This document shows, in pieces, positions 29,247-36,121 of a stretch of DNA of 36,121 bases. Made by a program: the position numbers and the translations under genes. Origin of the DNA: Oscillospiraceae bacterium (GTDB lineage Bacteria; Bacillota; Clostridia; Oscillospirales; Acutalibacteraceae). How positions within the stretch are numbered: position 1 is the stretch's first letter; each line of letters starts with the position of its first letter. The notes under the pieces were generated by a model, which worked only from the letters and a program-made list of their open reading frames with translations, was not told where the DNA came from and made no database searches. The DNA lies in assembly GCA_028683785.1 (NCBI GenBank), contig JAQUHC010000006.1, forward strand, positions 1-36,121, given 5' to 3'.

Positions 29247-29374
29247 ATACTAAATCCATTCTAAAACATTCCAGAATAGAGCGATGCGTTCCTAATACTA
29301 ATTTAAATTAAATTAGTATAGGAAGAACGCGCCATGAGCGATAATTATGGAATAGTTATAGTTGGATTTAGTAT
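29247..29374. mobile_element. MITE-like, near-palindromic element (about 128 bp) with 12-bp perfect terminal inverted repeats
   Basis: ATACTAAATCCA (29247-29258) and TGGATTTAGTAT (29363-29374). Arms stay imperfectly complementary to a central palindrome ATACTAATTTAAATTAAATTAGTAT. Confidence 0.7.
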
Positions 29375-29400
29375 AATATGGGTGTAAAAGTGGTGTAAAA

Positions 29401-30519
29401 ATGAAGCGTTTCCGGAAAGACTATATTAATTATATGACGTACCAGCAGGTTGAACGTCCATTTTTCTGTGAGCTGTTCGGCCCTTTAATAGGCTTGGAAA
29501 AAGAATGGGAGGAACAAGGGGCGACATCTGACCAATTGAATTTAACTGAATTTTGCTTCGACTATATGGATATATTTACGGTTGGTAACACGGGTGCAAT
29601 TAACTGCTTTAAGGAACAAACACTTGAAGATACCCAAGATTACATAATAAAAACCGATTATTTGGGAAGAACCGTAAAAATGTGTAAGGGTACATCTACA
29701 ATCCCGCTTCCCCTAAATTTTCCGGTTAAGGATATGGAAAGCTGGTATAAAATCAAACACATGTTTGAATATGACAGCTGTAGGGTGGATTCTAAGCAAA
29801 TAGAACGTGCAGCTGATTTACAGGAAAAAGGTGTATTAATCTGCGCAAATATACAAGGTGGCTTTGACATGCTGCGGGAGCTAATGGGCGAGGAAGTTAC
29901 TTGTATTTCTTTCTTTGAGCAGCCAGAATTGATTGAGGATATTTTAAGCACAATTTCTGAAACAAATATTAAAGTATTAGACAGAATAAGCAGTAAAATC
30001 ACCATAGACCAATTGGGAGTCCATGAGGATATGGCAGGAAAACATGCACCTTTGGTGGGCCCAAACATAGTTAGGGAATTTATTAAGCCTTATTACCGAA
30101 AAAGCTGGGATTTGCTTAATAAGAGGGGTACAAAACTATTTAGTCAAGACAGCGACGGAAATATGAATGCCGTAATTGACAGCTTTATTGAATCCGGAGT
30201 TAATATTTTTTATCCATGCGAGCCGGCTGCCGGAATGGATATCGTTCAACTTCGTCTAAAATACGGTAAGAAGATAGCCTTTAAAGGAGGTATTGATAAA
30301 CACATATTACGAGAATCAAAAGCGAGCATTAGAAAAGAACTCGAATATAAGATGCAGCCCAATATGCAGACTGGAGGGGTTGTATTTGGGCTTGATCACC
30401 GAATACCGAATGGAACGCCTTTGAAAAATTATATTTATTATGTTAAAACCGCAAGAGAACTTCTTAATCTCCCACCTATAGAGCTAAGCGAAATGGGTTG
30501 GGGAAGAATGGCATTTTAA
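29401..30519 (+). CDS. URO-D superfamily / MtaA-like protein (copy 3)
   Basis: 'RPFFCELFGPLIGLEKEW...CANIQGGFDMLRELMGEE...FFEQPELIEDILSTISE...GTKLFSQDSDGNMNAVIDSFIESGVNIFYPCEPAAGMDIVQLRLKYGKKIAFKGGIDKHIL'. Confidence 0.85.
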   Translation: MKRFRKDYINYMTYQQVERPFFCELFGPLIGLEKEWEEQGATSDQLNLTEFCFDYMDIFTVGNTGAINCFKEQTLEDTQDYIIKTDYLGRTVKMCKGTSTIPLPLNFPVKDMESWYKIKHMFEYDSCRVDSKQIERAADLQEKGVLICANIQGGFDMLRELMGEEVTCISFFEQPELIEDILSTISETNIKVLDRISSKITIDQLGVHEDMAGKHAPLVGPNIVREFIKPYYRKSWDLLNKRGTKLFSQDSDGNMNAVIDSFIESGVNIFYPCEPAAGMDIVQLRLKYGKKIAFKGGIDKHILRESKASIRKELEYKMQPNMQTGGVVFGLDHRIPNGTPLKNYIYYVKTARELLNLPPIELSEMGWGRMAF

Positions 30520-30533
30520 AAGGAGAAGGCAAA

Positions 30534-31652
30534 ATGCTTGATTTAGATTTAGAACAATTCTGGAAAGATGACGAGCTGGCCCATAAGGATAACTGCTTTA
30601 ATCCTGATGCACCGCAGGCAGCATTGGGGATTAGAATGAGCGATGAATGCGTATTTGCTGAATTGAATGAACCGGGTGAACCGTGGGGGCATACTCCGCT
30701 TGAAAGAAGAATAGAGCTAAACAAAAGATATAACGATAAAGCTGAAAAAATCGTAGGGAAGCGGCTTCTGCGAGAGGAGTTTCCGGATTCGGACCCGGAC
30801 AGCAGGTTCCCGGGAAGAAAAAGTATCGAAGAAATATTTGAAGGCAGACATGTTTTTCGGGGAGGCTCTAACTGGGTTGAAAGCGACTGCGATACACCGA
30901 AGAAGCTGGAAAAATTGTTGGACAGGGTAGAAAATCTGGAGCTCAGAGAATTCTTATTGCCCCCTAACTGGGAAAGCGAAAAGAAAAAAATATTTGAGAA
31001 ATATGGTAAAAAGCCAGATGTATTAAGAGGCATAAGAGGTCCGGTTACTTTGGCAACCTCGATATACGGTGTGGAAAATCTTATTTTTCTTATTATGGAT
31101 GAACCAGATCTTGCAAGACGCTTCAGTCAGGTAATTTCGGATACCCTTTTTAAAATGGTTACAATATTTGATGAAGAAGCAGGTTTTACTTATCCGAAAG
31201 CACCCCGCTATTTTTGGTTCAACGATGACAACTGTTGTATGTTGACCCCTGAAATGTACGAATTGTTCGGCTATCCGATTTTGAAGAGGATATTTGAACA
31301 TTGGGCTCCGCAACCCGGAGATTATCGTTATCAGCATTCTGATTCCGAAATGGGGCATCTGCTTCCGATATTATCAAGGCTAAACCTCACTGGCTGCAAT
31401 TTCGGTCCCACCGTCACCATTACCGAAATTAGAAAACATATGCCGAAAACAAGAATTGACGGTCAGCTATCACCCTTTACTTTTATGAGAAATGATGAGG
31501 ATGCGATTATTGCAGAGGTAAAAAGAGATTGCGAAATGGCAAAGGAATGCAGGGGACTCAATTTGAGCACAGCCGGTTCTATCAATAACGGCAGCTTATT
31601 GACAAGTATGCGTACAGTTATGTACGCAATTCAAAAATATGGCAGATATTAA
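30534..31652 (+). CDS. URO-D superfamily-like protein (copy 4)
   Basis: ATG 30534 follows AAAGGAGAAGG. 'IRGPVTLATSIYGVENLIFLIMDEPDLARRFSQVISDTLFK...WFNDDNCCMLTPEMYELFGYPILKRIFEHWAPQPGDYRYQHSDSEMGHLLPILSRL'. Confidence 0.8.
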   Translation: MLDLDLEQFWKDDELAHKDNCFNPDAPQAALGIRMSDECVFAELNEPGEPWGHTPLERRIELNKRYNDKAEKIVGKRLLREEFPDSDPDSRFPGRKSIEEIFEGRHVFRGGSNWVESDCDTPKKLEKLLDRVENLELREFLLPPNWESEKKKIFEKYGKKPDVLRGIRGPVTLATSIYGVENLIFLIMDEPDLARRFSQVISDTLFKMVTIFDEEAGFTYPKAPRYFWFNDDNCCMLTPEMYELFGYPILKRIFEHWAPQPGDYRYQHSDSEMGHLLPILSRLNLTGCNFGPTVTITEIRKHMPKTRIDGQLSPFTFMRNDEDAIIAEVKRDCEMAKECRGLNLSTAGSINNGSLLTSMRTVMYAIQKYGRY

Positions 31653-31731
31653 ATTGTAATTGGCAACATATCCATTTTAATCTTTCAGCCCGTAATATTG
31701 CGAATCAATTTATTAAAACAACTATGTTTGT

Positions 31732-31747
31732 CTGCCGATATCGGCAG
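31732..31747. promoter_or_regulatory. 16-bp perfect palindrome CTGCCGATATCGGCAG, possible protein-binding site
   Basis: Self-complementary over 16 bp, ending 2 nt before the GTG called as the start of the esterase ORF. Confidence 0.35.
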
Positions 31748-31749
31748 CC

Positions 31750-32712
31750 GTGGCTTCGAATGTAATGGATGCGCTTTCGTACACGGATGAAGATAATACC
31801 GTGTTACACTATCGCTTATACGTTCCGGACGATTACAGCGCCGAAAAGGAATACCCGCTAGTGTTGTTTTTACACGGTGCAGGTGAGCGGGGAACCAATA
31901 ACTTTTCTCAGATTAATAATGTTGGGATTATTAACCGTATTATCAATAGTGATACTGCCGACTTTGACTGTATCATAGTAGCTCCCCAGTGTGCTACCAA
32001 CAACCAGTGGGTGGATACTCCATGGGCTTACGGCTCTTATGTTCAAGATAATATTCCAATAAGCAAATATATGAAAGCCACCAAGAGTCTTATATCTCAT
32101 ATTGAGAGCATATACAGTGTTGACAGTAAGCGGCTTTATGTAACAGGCCTTTCCATGGGAGGGTACGGCTCATGGGATATAATTACTCGATACCCCGATA
32201 TGTTTGCAGCTGCAATACCCATTTGCGGGGCAGGTGATCCCTCAAAAGCCGAGCTTATTAAGGATGTAGCCATATGGGCTTTCCACGGAAGCGACGACAA
32301 TGTTGTTCCGGTAGAGGGAACACGCCAAATGGTAGACGCACTGGAAGAGCATGATGGCAATATTCAGTATACTGAATACCCGGGTGTTGATCACGGAAGC
32401 TGGGGGCTTGCATATGCAGAAGATAATCTGTTGACATGGCTCTTTGCACAGGAGCAAGCAGAACCCGATCCAACTACTGCGTCAACCACAGAACCAACAA
32501 CCGAGTCTACTTCAGAACCAACAACCGAACCTACCACGACCGATGATGATATTTCATTGACAGAAACATTGGCTCCTAAAGACGATGATTCAAAATCACC
32601 CAAGACCGGGAAAGATTCAATCCGTTATGCTCTTATTTCAATAGCATTGTCATTGTCTGTATCTATCTTTGGGCTCAAAGCAATGACTAAATCAAGGAAC
32701 ACACAGGTATAA
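31750..32712 (+). CDS. Alpha/beta-hydrolase esterase (CE1/dienelactone hydrolase-like) with TEPTT linker and C-terminal sorting signal; N-terminal secretion signal apparently missing
   Basis: Catalytic motifs GLSMGG (Ser), GSDDNVVP (Asp) and GVDHGSW (His). Linker 'TTEPTTESTSEPTTEPTTT'. C-terminus SPKTGKDSIRYALISIALSLSVSIFGLKAMTKSRN. Confidence 0.82.
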   Translation: MASNVMDALSYTDEDNTVLHYRLYVPDDYSAEKEYPLVLFLHGAGERGTNNFSQINNVGIINRIINSDTADFDCIIVAPQCATNNQWVDTPWAYGSYVQDNIPISKYMKATKSLISHIESIYSVDSKRLYVTGLSMGGYGSWDIITRYPDMFAAAIPICGAGDPSKAELIKDVAIWAFHGSDDNVVPVEGTRQMVDALEEHDGNIQYTEYPGVDHGSWGLAYAEDNLLTWLFAQEQAEPDPTTASTTEPTTESTSEPTTEPTTTDDDISLTETLAPKDDDSKSPKTGKDSIRYALISIALSLSVSIFGLKAMTKSRNTQV

Positions 32713-32791
32713 CACCCTGTGTAAAGGGTATATGTCTGCTGAGTTCTACGGGAAATTTCTCCTTCCTGCACTTTGTGTCGGAGTGTTATAC

Positions 32792-32956
32792 TATAGGTCA
32801 CCTCTAAAAACCCCTTCCGGCGTATTCCGGCATAATTTCCGCCGGACGGCGTCAAGCCTCCTTGTAAGGCTGAAAGCCTTGCTTCGTCGGCTTTCCTTGT
32901 CCGACAAAAATTCAGCTCGGAATCCGTTCAAAACGGGTTATTAGAGGTAACCTATA
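32792..32956. mobile_element. MITE-like element (165 bp) with terminal inverted repeats
   Basis: TATAGGTCACCTCTAA (32792-32807) versus TTAGAGGTAACCTATA (32941-32956): 15 of 16 complementary, with weaker complementarity extending to ~25 bp. The interior is GC-richer and hairpin-rich, with no ORF of note. Confidence 0.68.
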
Positions 32957-32980
32957 ATAATTCAAGATAAGGTGATTTAA

Positions 32981-34795
32981 GTGGCACAATTAATTGATAA
33001 TAAGAGCGATATGTTCAGCAAAACAAAGAGTTTATATTATGTTTATATGGAGAAAATACTGGAGTCTCAAATGAGCGATGCCGAAAAATATGATCGCTTT
33101 AATTTCATATGCAGCCTTCAGGGTTTGGTAAACCGCGATGCCCCGACGTTGTTTATTGAATGGCAAAAAGAAACCGATATTTTTTGGTTTGACCATCTTA
33201 CAAACGGCAGCAGTGTTTTTCATAAAATCCCACCGATTCAAATCAACAGCTTTTCAGAGCTCCTGAATGAATTTCAAACAGAAATAGAGCGCAGAGGTCT
33301 GGTAGTATGGGATAACATGATACCGGCAACCTCTAATGTTGCGGCAACGGTATCCGGAGTTGACGGTCTTTTGCCTGTCCGATATAATTCATCGGAGGAC
33401 AGCTTATATTCTATTCTCACAAAAAAGCTGAATATTGCCATTAAACTAAATCTATATAATAAATTCACCGGCAGCGGTACTATCCCCGATATTGACCGTA
33501 AATCGAGCGGAAGCAGGAAATGCGATGCGTACATATGGGCAATGGAATTATATTTAGATAAAACCAGTGTGGATTATATGGCCTATTTTGTGGATGCTGC
33601 GACATGGGGGGACGATCAACAAAATCCCGAGTATCCGAATTTTCAAAATATCAATCTGCCCAACCGTGATTACTCAATTGCCAGAAAAGCATTCTTCTTT
33701 GATTTATATTCTTGGGCGGATGAAACTCCGTGTGATGACCCGACTCAACCGCTTGGCAGCGATTTAAACACCCTGAAAGAAATTTTTCAAAGACAGTACG
33801 ATAGGCATAAAGGCTCCAAAATGGCGCAGATTAGCGGATACACACCATGGCAATGCAAATATACAACCTATCATAGTAAGGGCAAGCACGGCGGGGTCGA
33901 GACCGAATGGGAGTTGACAGAGATTGCATCGGCTTACAACTTTGTGCTGGATGCGGATTCAGCCGCGTTTAGTGATTTGAGCAATGCATCAATATACATG
34001 CATTATCCTCTCAAAAATGAATATAAAAATAATAAACCCGACACAAGCAGTATTAAAAAAGAAAAAGGGAAAAAGTATGTTTACCTCTTTATCGGCGATT
34101 ATGATTCTGCTGCTTGGTTAGCTCGGTTTGTCCCAAAATTTTTTAACGATCCTGCCAGAGGCTCAATTCCGATGGCATGGGCATTCAATCCCAATTTATC
34201 TGACAGGGTACCCATGGTTTTTGACTATATCTATTCTCATTTGACTGAAAATGATTTTATTACGTCCGGCGCTTCAGGAGCGGGCTATATCAATCCGTCA
34301 TTGCTGATGGAGGGGCAGAGGGTTCATTCTGATAACGGGGACGGACTCAAAGCATGGGAGCAATGGAATATTAATTATTTCCGTAAGTTTGATCTGTCAA
34401 TTATCGGGTTTTTAATCAACGGAGATAATGAAATCCCGTTTGAGTTATATAATAGCTATTCGAAGTTTGCGCCGGTAGGAATCATGTCAAATCAAACTAT
34501 TGATAAAGAAAAACCGCTTGTATACAAAGGCGTTTCGTTGGTGCGCTGTGCTTTGGATATAGCCCATGAAAATCGCTCGATACAGAATCGTTCAGAATCA
34601 TTTGACGAAAACGCAAAAAATACGGCGAAAACGATCGTCTCTCAGGTTAATGGTTCAAAGGTTGATACTATGGCATTCAGAACCATACTTTGCTCGCCTT
34701 CTTTCATCAAAGCAGTATATGATTATGTAAAAGAATACGATGAGAGCATAGAAATCGTTGACCCATATACCTTCTATGAAATTGTAAAACAATAA
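32981..34795 (+). CDS. GxGYxYP-family putative glycoside hydrolase (copy 3), no signal peptide
   Basis: Colinear with copies 1 and 2 ('EKYDRFNFICSLQGLVNRDAPTLFIEWQKETDIFWFDH', 'IGDYDSAAWLARFVPKFFND', 'SGASGAGYINPSLL', 'VDPYTFYEIVKQ') but starts MAQLIDNKSDMFSKTKSLYYVYMEK, without leader or lipobox. Confidence 0.8.
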   Translation: MAQLIDNKSDMFSKTKSLYYVYMEKILESQMSDAEKYDRFNFICSLQGLVNRDAPTLFIEWQKETDIFWFDHLTNGSSVFHKIPPIQINSFSELLNEFQTEIERRGLVVWDNMIPATSNVAATVSGVDGLLPVRYNSSEDSLYSILTKKLNIAIKLNLYNKFTGSGTIPDIDRKSSGSRKCDAYIWAMELYLDKTSVDYMAYFVDAATWGDDQQNPEYPNFQNINLPNRDYSIARKAFFFDLYSWADETPCDDPTQPLGSDLNTLKEIFQRQYDRHKGSKMAQISGYTPWQCKYTTYHSKGKHGGVETEWELTEIASAYNFVLDADSAAFSDLSNASIYMHYPLKNEYKNNKPDTSSIKKEKGKKYVYLFIGDYDSAAWLARFVPKFFNDPARGSIPMAWAFNPNLSDRVPMVFDYIYSHLTENDFITSGASGAGYINPSLLMEGQRVHSDNGDGLKAWEQWNINYFRKFDLSIIGFLINGDNEIPFELYNSYSKFAPVGIMSNQTIDKEKPLVYKGVSLVRCALDIAHENRSIQNRSESFDENAKNTAKTIVSQVNGSKVDTMAFRTILCSPSFIKAVYDYVKEYDESIEIVDPYTFYEIVKQ

Positions 34796-34843
34796 GCTGC
34801 AGATGGATGAGTTCCACATTCTGTTTTTAGGGGAAAGAACATT

Positions 34844-35821
34844 ATGAATAAACTCAGTGAAAAGCAACGGTTTATTAAGGCATTAAAACGTGAGAAGTTG
34901 GTTGGTCGTGTACCGCATTTTGAGTTGGTATTTTATTTAACCATGGAATCAATTGGAAAGGTTCATCCTTTGCACCGCTCGTATTACCAATGGAACCAGA
35001 TGAGTGATGTTGAGAAGACCGCACAGATTAAAGATGTGGCGGAATGCTATACTGAAATTGCGAGGAAATACCATCACAGCGCGATATTTGTACATGCAAA
35101 TCCCGGTGATTTTGAGAACACAGTCAGGCTACTTCGGGAAATTAGGGAACAAACGGGTAATGAATACTTTTTAATGATGCACGGAGACCCTACATTCCCC
35201 ATCCCTGACGGAGACAACATGATGGAATTCTCTTGTATGCTGTTTGATGAGAAATCCAAAGCAAAAGAGATGGCACAAAAACGAGTGGAAGACAGTATAA
35301 GATGGGCTGAAAACATGGCAAAACAGCCCGATTTATTGGATGGATTTGCTTTGTGCTCCGATTATTGTTTTAACACCAATCCCTTTTTCAGCCCGTCCAT
35401 GTTTGAAGAGTTTATCAGCCCCTATCTTTTAAGGATTATAAGCGAATATCGGAGTATGGGTTTTTATTCAATCAAACATTCGGACGGGAACATAGTGCCC
35501 ATCGTCGACCAAATCCTTGAATGCAAACCGGATGCACTGCATTCCCTTGACCCGCAGGGCGGGGTGGATTTGGGTTATATGAAAAAACACTATGGAAGTA
35601 AAGTGGCAATGATAGGGAATGTCAATTGCGGATTGTTGCAGACGGGAACTACCGAGCAGTGTGTGGAGGATATTCGTCGTTCATTGAGAGAGGGCATGGA
35701 TGGTTACGGGTATATCTTCTCAACATCAAATTGTGTCTATAAAGGTATGCCGCTGGAACGGTATGAGCTGATGAATTCCATTTGGCAACAAGAGGGTATT
35801 TATCCGGACGAGAAAACTTAG
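34844..35821 (+). CDS. URO-D superfamily / MtaA-like protein (copy 5)
   Basis: 'RVPHFELVFYLTMESIGKVHP...FALCSDYCFNTNPFFSPSMFEEFISPYLLRIISEYRSMGFYSIKHSDGNIVPIVDQILECKPDALHSLDPQGGVDLGYMKKHYGSKVAMIGNVNCGLLQTGT'. Confidence 0.88.
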   Translation: MNKLSEKQRFIKALKREKLVGRVPHFELVFYLTMESIGKVHPLHRSYYQWNQMSDVEKTAQIKDVAECYTEIARKYHHSAIFVHANPGDFENTVRLLREIREQTGNEYFLMMHGDPTFPIPDGDNMMEFSCMLFDEKSKAKEMAQKRVEDSIRWAENMAKQPDLLDGFALCSDYCFNTNPFFSPSMFEEFISPYLLRIISEYRSMGFYSIKHSDGNIVPIVDQILECKPDALHSLDPQGGVDLGYMKKHYGSKVAMIGNVNCGLLQTGTTEQCVEDIRRSLREGMDGYGYIFSTSNCVYKGMPLERYELMNSIWQQEGIYPDEKT

Positions 35822-35840
35822 ACAAAATAATTATGATAAC

Positions 35841-35882
35841 AACGGGGTTGACATACGTTTTTCATTGTGTGTCAGCCCCGTT
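35841..35882. terminator. Hairpin downstream of URO-D copy 5, probable terminator
   Basis: AACGGGGTTGACA (35841-35853) pairs with TGTCAGCCCCGTT (35870-35882), with one G.T wobble. Located 20 nt after the stop codon. Confidence 0.55.
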
Positions 35883-36053
35883 ATCAACGATAATTTTATC
35901 GCCGCTTTTATTTGAGATTAGTATAACAATTATGCCTGAACATTTTTGCAATGTCAATTTGATAGTAAATGGAACTGCCTACAGTGCTGTCTGCGGTTGT
36001 CAAACATATGGTCCATTTTTATTTTAAGAAGTATGTGGTAAGGTAAGCGGTAT

Positions 36054-36110
36054 CGGGTATTCGGCTTTTTGGAGTGGAGCGTAGCGGAACGGAGAAGAGC
36101 CGAATACCCG
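36054..36110. repeat. Long inverted repeat/hairpin at the window edge
   Basis: CGGGTATTCGGCT (36054-36066) is perfectly complementary to AGCCGAATACCCG (36098-36110). Loop is the purine-rich TTTTGGAGTGGAGCGTAGCGGAACGGAGAAG. Confidence 0.7.
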
Positions 36111-36121
36111 CGTGCCCCGGG

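Noticed and set aside
30476-31033. Minus-strand 185-aa ORF
   Set aside because: Lies entirely opposite the URO-D copy 3/4 coding region, Ser/Leu-rich, no recognisable domain.
2962-35821. Annotation of URO-D-like genes as HemE (haem biosynthesis)
   Set aside because: None carries the HemE N-terminal RQAGRYLPEY signature, and no other haem genes are nearby; five copies in a sugar locus fit the MtaA/CmuA-like branch better.
2962-35821. Classical corrinoid-dependent methyltransferase operon (MtaABC-like)
   Set aside because: No cobalamin-binding (DxHxxG) corrinoid protein or reactivase was recognised in the window, so this cannot be claimed.
35782-36027. Plus-strand 81-aa ORF after URO-D copy 5
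   Set aside because: Overlaps the end of URO-D copy 5 and the terminator-like hairpin; no recognisable domain.

Overview
The window looks like a low-to-moderate-GC Firmicutes/Clostridia-type carbohydrate-utilisation locus; the taxon is inferred from gene style only. A minus-strand block reads GntR/LacI-type regulator -> URO-D-superfamily protein -> four-repeat cell-wall-anchored protein. Divergent from it is a long plus-strand run: two GxGYxYP-like putative glycoside hydrolase lipoproteins, a solute-binding lipoprotein, a wall-anchored CBM9-like protein, a CBM-fused solute-binding protein, a permease pair, an NHL-repeat/YIP1 membrane protein, a DUF5696-like lipoprotein, a second permease pair, a GH38 alpha-mannosidase, three tandem URO-D-superfamily proteins, a wall-anchored esterase, a third GxGYxYP-like protein without a signal peptide, and a fifth URO-D-superfamily protein. 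The first ~124 bp match the 3' end (domains V/VI) of a group II intron. Two MITE-like inverted-repeat elements and several strong hairpins or palindromes lie between genes. The most interesting signal is the combination of three GxGYxYP-like proteins with a degenerate signature motif and five divergent URO-D/MtaA-like proteins with varied metal-site motifs. No corrinoid protein is visible nearby. This suggests an uncharacterised glycan-processing system. All family names come from motif recognition by eye; no searches were run.
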